A DNA stretch of 64,000 nucleotides from Diogma glabrata (taxonomy: Eukaryota; Arthropoda; Insecta; Diptera; Cylindrotomidae), in NCBI GenBank assembly GCA_963693315.1, contig OY856187.1, positions 377,280,599 to 377,344,598 of the forward strand, in the 5' to 3' direction. The notes beneath the pieces were generated by a model. The model was given only the letters and a program-made list of their open reading frames with translations. It made no database searches and was not told the origin of the DNA. Every line of letters starts with the position of its first letter. Position 1 is the first letter of the stretch. The translations under genes were made by a program, and so were the position numbers. Of the stretch, positions 34,765-46,210 are shown piece by piece.

Positions 34765-35350
34765 AGATTTAAATATTTGACTTACATATACAAAATAATA
34801 TTAATTTTCCATAATTTTCTTAATATAATAAAAAATAATTGTGTATAATAGTAAACCGATATGAACAAGGCAAACAATAAAAATTAAAAAAATTTAATAT
34901 TTTTTTTAAAACTAAAAAAATAATATAATATGTAATTATTAATATAATATTAAAAAAAAATTAAAAAAATGTAGTCATTTTTTAAATCATCAAAATTAAT
35001 TATTCAAAGTGGTCGTTTGTTTTTTGAGCTTGTTTTCATCACCTTCGTTAAAAAAATTCTTTCGCACATAACTTTAGAGTTTATATGAATAAAGAAGGTA
35101 AAATTCATTCAGTCTGCATTCTTTCATTCATTTGTTTATTATTATTGTCATTAAATAAATTTCGTTTCGCTTCGTTGTTTATTATTCTTAAAATATGCAT
35201 CTTAAATATGGGTGCATATATGAGCTAAGGCGTTTTACAACATGTGCACGGTATGGTACACATCATCTGTTATGCACAATTTTGTACACGGGGGTCATGC
35301 ACAATTAATGCATATTCCATTCATTTTTTTTTCAAATTGTTTTACGGGTA
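34765..35350 (+). repeat. dispersed repeat R, copy 1
   Basis: Shares with 37828-38425, in the same order: AAATATTTG(A/G)CTTACATATA, TTAATTTTCC, GTAAACCGA(T/C)ATGAA, AAAATTAATTATTCAAA, CATTAAATAAATTTCGTTT, AAGGCGTTTTAC, ACATGTGCACGGTATGGT and ATACACAATTTTGT-like stretches. Roughly 580 bp, highly diverged in the AT-rich middle. Non-coding. Confidence 0.8.
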
Positions 35351-37380
35351 AAACTGGCTATTGTTACGTAAAAGCGTCGAGATCAAGACTTTGGCCAGAA
35401 AGCTGGATGGGACGTTTAAGGCAGACTAGGAAAAGAAAACGGGTTTTTTTCTAAAAACAAACCTCCGAAAAGAACTGGTAACGTAAAACAAATGAACAAT
35501 ACAAGGAATAAATTACAAAACCCAGAGGACTGAGCTGGGCCCCACATAATTTACAAAGGACCGTACCAAAGGGGTAATAAATCCTTTTAGGCTTACAAAT
35601 CATCTCGTGTGGACGGAATTATCCCAACCTTCCTGCAAAGAAGGCGTAGTGGCTGTTACTACACATCGTGACAATTTTCAAAAGTAATCTGGCACTTGGG
35701 CATATGACATATCGCAGAACCATGCAGTACGGCAAAAGTAATATTCATTCCAATACAATAAAGAAGCCGGCAGACTAGTAAGAATATAATTGGTGCAACA
35801 ATTTCTTTGGTTGGGCTATCTAAAAACGGATAAGAAATTAAATTAGGAAGTACTTTTCTGATACCTGGTATAGTGCCACGGGTTTTAGACACTACAAAAA
35901 ACTATTTCTGCAAAACAAGTAAATGAAAACATTAATATGCTTAAGGCCAAAGAGGAACAACATAAGAATTCTAGCAGAGGTCTTTACAGAACACTGTAGA
36001 TTGAGAAAACATCTCAAGAATATCTGAGTGGTGGATGGAGATTTTCTCAGATGAAAAAAGAGATGGAGTAGACGAGAAAGGCGTCTACTTAAAGAGAATA
36101 TATCCTTGACCCGCATGATAAAGTGTCATTTGCACGTACTGCAATGATAAAAATAGCCTGCATCCATATTTTGAAGTGCCTACATGCGCGGATGTTAAGG
36201 GAGTTCTCTAACTGGGCTTTTACCAGGGAGCGGAAAAGTGGAGTGCAATAGATATTTTAGATTGCAGCACTGCATTTTACAACACAATAATAAACAAATT
36301 TTTAACCAAATATAATCTTCACCTATCATGACAATTGAAAATAACTCAACCAAACCATTTCAACTGTATCATATCCTATCAATAATAAAACAACAACAAA
36401 TTATAAATCAAATATTTTATAACTAATTATCCTTTGCACGATTGTCTTTTCTTACAAATTTTTCCTTCACGTTTGATTTATGTTCGGAATGGATAAAACG
36501 CTTCGAAATTCTTGTTAGTTTTTTTGTTGTTTTAATCACGCAATGACCAAAAAGCACATTTATTTCACAACAAAAACAAAAAAAAACATATTATAACGAA
36601 AATCCAAATAAAAATAATATTCAAAGGAAAAATGGAAAGAATATGCGTGAGTTATTTCATAATTGGATAATTATCCTTGCAACTATTTTTGTAAAACATA
36701 AAATTAAAAAAAAAATAATTGAATTTTAAGTATTTTCCATTCAATGAACGCGTCGCATCGAACATAGGAAAATGTTGTTTAAGATTTGTTTTTTTTCTAT
36801 TGTTTGTCTTATTGTCCAACCTATTTATTGTACATACTGCATATTATCGTCTGTGATTATTTTCTTTATTTTTTTTATCTTTTGTTTTTGTTCAATTAAT
36901 TTCTTTATATGGAGAGGATAAGAAATTATTTTTAAAACTTTTAATACAAGTTTGGTGTATTTTTAGACACAATGTATGAATTAATATAATTTGTGATATA
37001 ATTACATGATTATTTTTATCTCACAGTCAATATGTTAAAGAATTGTTGATTGTACATTTTTTTTCGTGGTAAACATATAGTCTTTACTATTTTTGATCAA
37101 TTTGTAAGAACGTAGAAGAATTTAGTTTGAAATCATGAAATGTTTGATTGATGTGATATTTTATTTGCAAAAGTAAAATAACCGACATCGCACGGTTGTT
37201 CAAGACCATGTCGAATGTCTTGTAATAAATAATTTTACATGCCTAAGATAAATCTTATTCATGTGGTGGTTGCTGGAAATAAAATTCACAGGTTCTAATT
37301 TTTAAATAGTAAGTTAAGCTACTTGCCAATCTATTGAATTGGTAAATAAATTGTAGCAATAGTCAAATAATGAGTAGGTT
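35351..37380. other. unassigned stretch
   Basis: 35351-36270 is moderately GC-richer with short unplaced frames on both strands. 36271-37380 is AT-rich. No family recognised. Confidence 0.35.
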
Positions 37381-37389
37381 ATCTTAAAA

Positions 37390-37485
37390 CCTCTTATCGA
37401 TACTAAAACTCTAAAATTTTGTTCTAAATTTCCATTAGTATTAGTTTTGTTGTTATAAATTTATATTTTTTAACTTGTATAGATA
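37390..37485 (+). repeat. direct repeat T, copy 1
   Basis: About 96 bp also present at 38981-39076 (AATTTTGTTCTAAATTTCC and GTATTAGTTTTGTTGTTATA shared). The two copies bracket repeat R copy 2 and may be the ends of a larger unit of about 1.7 kb. Confidence 0.85.
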
Positions 37486-37624
37486 GCCAAAACAATAGAA
37501 ACAGTAAATGTTTTGACATTTAAAAAATGCATAACAAAAATCGAAAACATTAGTTCTCTTCAAAATTTGCTCCCAAATTCGTAAATGCTCGAAATCGTAA
37601 GTTCACTGCAATGTCACATATAAA

Positions 37625-37849
37625 ATGGAAGATCTCCCAGGTAAAAGTCTCGGGCTGTATCATATCAAGGATATTAAAGATCAACAAACAAATAAAGCCC
37701 GGCTATATGATTCTCAGGGTAGTTGGTCGTCCCCACGATTTGTAACAAATTTAATTGGTAACTTCAACTTCATTACGACAAATGAAGATTGCGGTCGTAT
37801 TTTTAAGCTGCAAAATGAAAATGTTTTTAAATATTTGGCTTACATATAA
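37625..37849 (+). other. 74-codon ATG frame, unknown
   Basis: From ATG (MEDLPGKSLGLYHIKDIKDQ) to TAA. It lies between the T repeats and runs into repeat R copy 2. No domain recognised; TATAAA lies just upstream of the ATG. Kept only as a candidate. Confidence 0.2.
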
Positions 37850-38425
37850 TAAATAAAATTAATTTTCCACAATTTTCTTAAAATTATAAATAAATAAATT
37901 TAATATCAGTAAACCGACATGAAAAATGATAAACAAAAAATATTAAGAATATATAATAATTTTTTTGAATCACTAAAATTAATTATTCAAAATATTATTT
38001 ATTGTGAGTGTTTATTATTTGTGCATGATTTTATTGCCTTCATCGCTCATAGTTTTAGATGAAAATAAAATAAAATTCATCAATTTAAAATTACGAAAGA
38101 TCGTATTATCTTATAAAAAGGCAAATGAAACCAGTCATTTTAGAAAATGTTTAACTACTTTTTCACTCTCCAATTTTTTAATCCCTTGATTATTATTCTT
38201 ATGCTTATCATTAAATAAATTTCGTTTTTTATCGTTTTTTATTATTCGTGAAACATGCTAACATTTGAGTGCACATATCTGTTAAGGCGTTTTACGACAT
38301 GTGCACGGTATGGTGCACATTATGTGCATCACATGTACGATACACAATTTTGTGCATCAGGATTTTGTAACAAGCACACTTAATGAACATTTTACGAACT
38401 TTTTCTAAGGTGTTTTTACGGGATA
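37828..38425 (+). repeat. dispersed repeat R, copy 2
   Basis: Same family as 34765-35350 and same orientation. The conserved core near 38285-38320 is AAGGCGTTTTACGACATGTG followed by CACGGTATGG. Non-coding. Confidence 0.8.
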
Positions 38426-38980
38426 ACCGTTAGAAAAAATCATGGTATGATTAATGCTTATGGATGTAATAAAATAGGTTATGGGTGAGCAGATTTCTAA
38501 TTTTCTATCATTTTTTAAGCATTTGTGATTATAAAAGTCAGAAGTTTTGAGCATAGTGGTCTTTGGTGGTCATAAGCCCAATTCGATTAGACCAGTCAAA
38601 ACGATTTTTAGTTGAACTCCATACTATTGTTCATCATGCCATCTGAGACTGCCTAGACACCAACAAAAGCCGTGAGTTTATTTTTGATTATATATTTACT
38701 ATAGTGCCTTACCTTATTGTGCAGAAGATTTGTTACAAACCAACCGTAGAAGGATCAAACCAACCAAAAACAGAAAGGAAAGGAATCCTTGGGATGATTT
38801 TCGTTTGAAAATCAATATAAACATGGTAAACAAGAAGTATTGAGGGTATTGAACGAACTAAGAAGGAACTGTTCTTCGTTCGAATCTTTGTTCTTGCAGT
38901 TTCATTTATTTCTGGATACACTCATTTTCCGCGTCTGTTTCAATTTTCCCTAATTTTAGTTAATTTACTGTGGCTCTGAG

Positions 38981-39076
38981 ACCTCTAATCGATAGTAAAA
39001 CTTTAAAATTTTGTTCTAAATTTCCGTTAGTATTAGTTTTGTTGTTATAAATTTATATTTTTTAACTTGTATGGAT
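38981..39076 (+). repeat. direct repeat T, copy 2
   Basis: See copy 1 at 37390-37485; about 90 per cent identical by eye. Confidence 0.85.
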
Positions 39077-39559
39077 AATAAATTTAACTTGTATGAACAA
39101 ATTGATAAAATAAAATATACCAAGTAATCTGGCAACCACTGTGCAGTAAAGAAAATAAATGCTAAATGCTCTGCACCTTAGAATACGCTCACGGCGCTGC
39201 ACTTAACAATAATAAAAACTTTTTGTTTAATAATAAAAACCTTTTGCTAAAAAATTATTTATTCTGACTGCTTTCATGAATAACGAGAGAGATTACAACA
39301 ACATATTACCTGAAGCTATCACAGTGATACTGACGGAACAGGATGTTGAGGCAGTGGTGGCAGGAACATCAGAACTGTACTGTGTGATATCACATACAAA
39401 AGACAATCACCCGAGATACACCTCAATGATGAGCCTGTCACTGCTTCTGTTGAACTTGAACATCAACAGCATAATAAGAGAGATGTAGTTTGAAAATTTT
39501 AAAATAACGGTTTATGCCGTGTAATAAACACGTTGCTTATAATGACACCAGAATCAGGA

Positions 39560-39910
39560 ACATCCAAGGAGTTGCGTGCCTTGAGATTAAAATTCCAACT
39601 AGTCTCAGTCTGTGAGTTTAATTATGACGCTTCAGCCCATCACAAATGCTGAATTACACGTAAACATTTCAGAAGAAAACGGACGCAAATCTGCAAAGCA
39701 TAAGGATTCATAGTAATCAAAACCATCACTGTCACTACTCAAATGAGCAAAAACTAAGAATTCTGATGACACCAGAAGTCAGAGGAACCAAGACCGGCAC
39801 TACCATTACATCAAATATAATTATTACATTTAAAAAAATGTTTCACTCACCCATTATTTGTATTTGTTCCATACCACCGTACTTCTTTATATAAGCCAAT
39901 CATAGTGACT
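39560..39910 (+). repeat. family X, 3' part (copy 2)
   Basis: Matches 45924-46210: CCAAGGAGT, GTGAGTT, CACAAATGCTGAATTACACG versus TGCAAATGTTGAATTGCACG, GAAAACGG versus GGAACGG, AGTCAGAGGAACCAA, CATCAAATATAATTA, TTCACTCACCC and ATTATTT in the same order. The 5' part of the family is missing here. Confidence 0.75.
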
Positions 39911-40061
39911 AAAATCTGAATTCACGGAAATTAATCAGTGCGCCAAAGGTACAGGCGATTGTTGAATTAGAATATTATGATAATGTTAATCAATTGTTGT
40001 ATTAATTTTTTTTATTATACTAACGATTACCGAAGGGCGAAGCTTCCAAAAATCGGAAAAT

Positions 40062-40264
40062 AGGTGTTAATTCGTGTTCTTGAGATATTTAATTTTAAAG
40101 ATTTTTAGTCCGATTATAATTCTAATTGTTCATTATTTCTTCGAACAATTTTTAACATCAAAAAATTTTAACCACTGAAGTTCGAGAAAATAATGAACAA
40201 TTAGAATTTTAATCGGACTAAAAATCATTAAAATTAAATATCTGAAGAACACGAATTAACGCCT
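40062..40264. repeat. 85-bp inverted repeat (hairpin)
   Basis: Arms 40062-40146 and 40180-40264 with a 33-base loop and few mismatches (GTTAATTCGTGTTCTT, TTTTTAGTCCGATTA, TCTAATTGTTCATTAT and complements). Part of the right arm with its downstream DNA is repeated at 40407-40497. Confidence 0.9.
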
Positions 40265-40497
40265 CTTTGTAAATTTGATATATTTTAAAGTAAGGTTAGA
40301 ACTATATCTAAAAAGAAGTTAAAATATTGATTTTAAAATTTTTTGTTAATGGAAGTTGTTTGAAAAAATGATGAAAAATTCGAATTTCAGTCGTACTAAA
40401 AATCTTTAAAATTAAATATCTCAAGAACAAGAATTTACGCCTCTTTGTAAATTTGATATACTTTAGAGTAAATATAGAACTATTTTCAGAAAAAAAA
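40229..40497 (+). repeat. 178-bp-spaced direct duplication
   Basis: 40229-40318 and 40407-40497 share TTAAAATTAAATATCT, ACGCCTCTTTGTAAATTTGA and ATA(G)AACTAT. Together with the hairpin this suggests one rearranged element. Confidence 0.8.
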
Positions 40498-40549
40498 TTA
40501 AAAAAATTCCAATTGATTTTCAACCCTAGCGCCATCTTTAAAAAAGTTT

Positions 40550-43500
40550 TTTTAATATTTTTATTTAAAAATTAATTATAAAAACAATAAATTAATTTTT
40601 TATTCAAACGATTAACTAATCAACTATCAAACAAAAAAAGTTTGATGAAATCGGTATAGCCGTTCTTGAGCAATTTAATTTCAAAGTTGCATCGGGCTGG
40701 CAGAATTTTCATTTTTCATGCATGTTGGAGTGCCCTCTATGCTCAAACTATGCACTTTAAAAAAATTTTTAAAAAAGTCGTAGCTTTTATTTTGTCCATA
40801 CTACTTATATGCCAAGTTTCAGGAAAATCAAAAGTGGCCAAGTTTTCACAACTCTGTCTAGAACACGTTTTTCATCAGAAATGAGTTGTGACAAATCTTG
40901 GCGAATATAATACAAACTGAAAGATAAGACCAAATTATTGATTCGATCATATTACCCAAGTATCTGGTAGATCTGTACTATTATTATTTTACGAACTTTT
41001 AAGGTATTTCAGCTAGCATTAGCACAGGTTTTGATACAGACCCAGGTTACAGCAGAAGTTTAGGTAACTCAGTTCCTCAAACATATGAACATATACATTC
41101 CATCCCTATAGACTATTCTTAGAAAAGGCTTTTTCAAAACATTTGACCATTAATCTTTCGACTTCCATACCACTTTCGCAGGTTAAAGTAATTGCGGTAT
41201 ATAAAGCCTTGAATTGATTAAAACGTAAATTTATTTTCTATGAGAAAATCAACCTTCTGGTTCATAAATTATGATAAAGACTGCATTAGTTGGATCACTT
41301 GAAGCATTATAAAAACGAATTAATAGAATCGCATTCTCTTCAAATTGAAGAATCGATTTTCTTAACCCGCACATTACCTATGAATTTTATGTCTTCATTC
41401 CATCAGATTTTAGTTTTTAACCAAATTAAAAGTTTAACAAAAAGCTGATTTAATAACAGTTAATTGATTAAAATATACTAACAATCGTAGAAATGAGACT
41501 GTCCGTCATTTGTTGATTTAGGTGCGTTGTTTCAGACTATTTTTTAAATGTTGGAACGATGTATTAACTCATCGTTTAAGTTGAATATTTTGCCTTGCGA
41601 AAGTTTTTAATGAATATACGTATTATTACAATAAAATAAGATTGATGGTGTATGTATTCATGTATGGGGTTTGTTCCTATTTTTATCATTTTAATCAAAG
41701 ATCCGCAATATTGTGAAAATTAGGATCTGTTTTGCTTCATTTCAAGTTCTAAATCTAATTCAATAAGAGAGAAGAAATGATATTATATTTAATTATAGTG
41801 TTAGTATATAAACATGTGATTGCATTATAGTATAAAATTATACATTAGTATAAAGTGATTATTTCAGATACTAGAAGGTATTGTAGAGACAACTGCGTAA
41901 CATGACAAAATGCTCATGCAAGAATGGATAGCGAACAAGTTGCCATAGAAGTGAATATCGATAATAGTAATTATCCTTTCGGAATTAGTAGGAGGATTAT
42001 ATAATGCATGTGAATTCAATGGAACCCACGACATGTCATACTCTCAGAAAAGGCTAAGGCATATTCAAACCCACTCATTAATACTGCAAGCTAAGCGCCA
42101 ATGTTGCTAGAACAAATGAGATAAAACTGGAGAGATAGACAGAGAATCTTAGAATCTTTAGTGCAAAGCAAAATTTTTAGGAAATACGTTGGCTTGGCAC
42201 CCATATATTCTTCTAATAAATGAACAACTTTTTGTCTACAGGTCAGATCTTCCAGTTTATAAGCAGCGCTACCCACTAGCCTTAGGACCTTAGCATCAAC
42301 AAACTCTCAACAAATATAAAATTCCGTTTGAAGACTGTGTCACTAGGTTTGAAAAATAAGACACTGTATCACTTGGTCAAAATTTGGAGGATTATGAGGC
42401 CTTAAAATGCACTCGTGACTTAGCAAAATCCAACCATCTATTTCCTAGTAGAATTTGTTATGTCGTAGCCTGGTGATCAATGAAGTAGTTATATAAAATC
42501 CCTGATTTAGACATGCACTATTTTCTCATACGCATCAAAGTTGCATTCGCGTAAATTTTCATAGTCGTTTTTCATTTTGTTCTGTACACATAGTTTCGCC
42601 TACTCAATCCATAATCATCATCTGCTATGGTTTCCGTTAAAAAAGGAAAAAAAATGTATGGTCCTAAAATAGTTGTGTAATATTTCTCCAATGTAGTTTC
42701 CTTTACTCAATTGGTATTCGTACTTCCGCTATTTTTATATAGAATTCCTACAATCGTCTATCAATTAATAATATTTTCCAATGTGATTTCCTGTGATTAA
42801 TTTGTAACCATTAATCGCTATAAAATTGTCAGAAAACGGTTGTGTATTATCATTAATCCATAATCGCGCTATTTACATGTATGATTCGTACAATCGTTTC
42901 GTAAACAATGTTTTATTTTAAAATCTTTTCCAATTTCTATTACAAACTAGCCGTCCGTACTCTTTAATGGGTACAATAACTAACGAACACAAAAACAAAA
43001 TTTCCCAAGAAACTACCTTATCGATTCTTTATTGTTGAATAAACGAAATAACGGCGTTAACTGATATAAATAGAAGATGACAGCTAGGTTTGCTCTCTTA
43101 TTGCTTATTTCTTTTTTGAAGAAAAAATTCTCTCCTTCGTGCATTAACATGGAGTTCTGATTGAATTTTGTGAAAGTTGTCGAATGGATATAATACCAAA
43201 ACGCGTGTTTGTTTGCAAAATAGGGAATTTAAAAATAAAAGAAATTGTGGTAGTTCAATTATATCCAACGAATAATAGAATTCGTGAAATAAAAATATAT
43301 TATTTGTGTGTTTTGTCCGATAAGTGATTTAAACAAGAAAATGTTACGGATTGGTGTACATCAGCAAATAAAAGAACAGGTAATGGTGAAATGATCTAGT
43401 GGATTACTAGTATATTAAATGTTGTTGTTGAAGTGACCTTCGCCATATACGGTAATTAAAATTTTCTTGGTCTCTGCAAAATGCGGTGGTTTTGTTCCAT

Positions 43501-43590
43501 CCAAGTTAACTAGTCAGATTCATCGTAAGTTAAATTTTTTTTGTGTGTTCAATCCTGTTGGATTTGTTGCCAAGTGACTTTTCGATCACG
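40550..43590. other. AT-rich stretch without recognised gene
   Basis: No coding similarity. A possible TATA box (GATATAAATAG, 43066-43076) lies upstream of the tandem arrays. Confidence 0.4.
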
Positions 43591-43599
43591 AGTCAATGC

Positions 43600-44090
43600 T
43601 TTTGAAGTAATGATGAGGATATTAATATCTAGATTAAACTAGTATAATGGAAATTTCTTTTCTTATTGTGTGGAAATGTACTAGTCATTGATTTAAAGTA
43701 ATAAGTAGCGTATTGAACAGTTACTAGAATTTACGAATATATATTTGCATTTTTTTTTGTGTGTAGAAAATTACTAGTTATCCATTTAAAGTAATGATTA
43801 GTGTATTTAACTGTTCTTAGAATAACCAAATATATAGTTGAAATTTTTTTTTGTGTATACAAACTTCTAGTTAACAATTTAAAGTAATGTTTAGGGTATG
43901 TAACTATTACTAGAATAAACAAATATATAGTTGAAATTTTTTTTGTGTTTGCAAACTACTAATAAACAATTTAAAGTAATGTTTAGTGTATGTAACTGTT
44001 ACGAGAATAAACAAATATATAGTTTAAATATCTTTTTTTGCTGGGTAGCGAACTTCTAATCAATGATTTACCGTAAGAAGTGATTTTTTT
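43600..44090 (+). repeat. tandem array, about 93-bp unit, 5 units
   Basis: The marker ATTTAAAGTAAT (varied) recurs at 43691, 43784, 43877 and 43969, with weaker units at about 43600 and 44066. Each unit also has CAAATATATAG and a T-run followed by TGTGT. Confidence 0.92.
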
Positions 44091-44365
44091 TGATAAATAT
44101 AAAACAAAAACAAAATAGAGAAAGAATAACCGTGTTTGTTTGTGTTGTCCTGCTGATGGTCAGATACCTAAAAATTCGGAACGAAATTGTGCTTTGGAAG
44201 GATTACTAATAATTTATTAAATGCAACAACTATACATATTGATACGGGTATATGCATCTATGGGCAATATTTCATATGCTGTATGTATGATTACTCTACG
44301 TCCTACAGGCGGTGATTGAGACAATCGTTCTTCAGTTTTTTTTGTTGATATGCTGTATTATTAAT

Positions 44366-44860
44366 AGTTTCGACATCAGTTAATCACCCATCATTTGCCG
44401 ACATTTACCATTTTAGCAAAATTACAAATTGTGTTTATCATCGGATCTATATTCATACATCACTGCATGGTGCTTTTGTTTTGATATCATTGTAATCACA
44501 CATCATTTGCCTGCACTCGCAATTTTTGCATTATTACAAATTGTGTTTATCATCCGATCAATATTCATACATCACTTTATGCAATATTACAAATTGGACT
44601 TATCAACCGATCCATATTCATACATCACTGCATGGTGCAATAGTCTTTGTTCATCAGTATAATCACACATCATTTGCCTACATTCGCTATTTTAGCAATA
44701 TTACAAATTGTGCTTATCAATCGATCAATATTCATACATCACTGCACGGTTCAATAGTTTGGATGTCAGTATAATCACACATCATTCGTCCGCCTCCACA
44801 ACTATAGTTATATTACAAATTTTGCTCATCAACCGATTTCATCCACCATCATTTGAATTA
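44366..44860 (+). repeat. tandem array, 112-bp unit, about 4.5 units
   Basis: TAATCACACATCATTTGCC-type starts at 44381, 44493, 44660 and 44772, with a half unit at about 44579. Inside each is ATTACAAATTGTG and ATATTCATACATCACTGC. The three overlapping frames here merely translate the repeat. It is unrelated in sequence to the 93-bp array just upstream. Confidence 0.95.
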
Positions 44861-45000
44861 ACAAGCTTTCATAAGTTACCATCGATCATCCCCTATCCAT
44901 ATATATCGATTCAGCAGTTTGATTCGTACTATCTGATTGAACTAAGAGAGATGAACGGCTGACCTAACCGACACCAGAGGAACGGGGTCTGGACTATGTA

Positions 45001-46210
45001 TGGGGTGAGTTTTTTTTTGTTACTTTTTTAAAATGTATGTATATGTGAGTGTGTGTGGGTGTGGTTATACGTGTGTGTAGGAGTGTGTGTACATTTGTGC
45101 GTCTGTGTGTATGTGTGAGGGTGTATGTGCGTGAATGTATGAGGTGCGAGAGCGTGTGGATGTGTATTAACTTATGGGGTTGGACGTAGTGGTCGTGGTG
45201 CGTTCGTACACGGGAGTCGCCAGAGTCTGATTAGTTTACTTGTTTTTTTTCGCTTACATCCGTTCTAACCATGTTTCTCGCGTACTATACAGTTATTTGT
45301 GCTGGAGCATCAGGATTTCCTACTCGTCCCCATGGACTAAAGCTAGCTCGGGGCTTTTAAAACAATCTCGTTAGGTACGCGACCTGCTATGCCACTTCGT
45401 TGTTATGCAACGAAGAAGCACTCCATTACAAATTTCCGAAGAATTATTATAATCCTTGGAATGTCCTAAAACAATAGGACTTATCTAGCTGGAGGCGTGG
45501 AAATGCAACTTTTCATCCAAAATAATCTGAAGTAATCAGATTACTTTTGCTCTTGCTCGTTTGGGACGTAGGAGAGCAACTTCTCTTTAGAGATAGTTAA
45601 AATCTCTATAACCATCCATTTATGCTTAACGAAAAGAAGCTGTATTGCTGCATGAAATGGCTGGTGGTGTGGGGACGCTGGTTTTTATCGAAGATAGTCA
45701 TTGGAAGTTTGCATTCCACGTCCTCAGATTTTTATTTTACTGATTCTAAAAATACAAAAGTTATTATTAAAAAAAATGTTCTTCAAAAAATATGCCCAGA
45801 GTGTAAAATTATAAAGGAAGGTATTACTAAGTAAAGTAATAAACCTTTAAAGAATCTCCAAGTAAGGCACCAATTGGTAACAAGCAACAGTGATTTGCTG
45901 AACATTGAATAAAGATCTGAAACTTCCAAGGAGTCACACGAGAGGTTTCTGAGCAGCTTCAGGCCGTGAGTTCAGCTCTAGCTCCTCTGCTCATTGCAAA
46001 TGTTGAATTGCACGCGAACAGTTTTGAAAGGGAACGGAATCAAAAGTGTAAAAGAAAGGGACTCTTCCGACCCCATAAGTCAGAGGAACCAAAACCATCA
46101 ACACCTCATCAAATATAATTAAAAAAAAATAAAAAAATTCACTCACCCCATTATTTCTGTAAAGTTCCCACGAAACATCTTACTCTCAATCCATTAGCTA
46201 AACATAGTGC
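45001..46210 (+). repeat. family X, longest copy (copy 3)
   Basis: Contains both the 5' part (as at 5207-5530) and the 3' part (as at 39560-39910). It begins GGGGTGAGTTTT at 45001 and has TTCACTCACCCC at about 46135-46147, so the inner stretch is bounded by inverted 10-mers; homology to other copies continues a little past the right one (ATTATTT). No recognised protein. It could be a non-autonomous transposon or the end of a longer element that includes the tandem arrays. Confidence 0.6.
45034..45172 (+). repeat. TG-rich simple repeat
   Basis: Degenerate (TG)n with GTGTGTG blocks inside family X copy 3. Confidence 0.9.

Noticed and set aside
22146..38320. Relation between the GTTATGCACGGGACA motif and TGTGCACGGTATGG in repeat R
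   Set aside because: Only eight or nine shared bases and different context; probably coincidence.
44429..44962. Three overlapping frames with repeated SYIT and YSYITA motifs
   Set aside because: They translate the 112-bp tandem array in different frames; there is no codon-level conservation beyond the DNA repeat.
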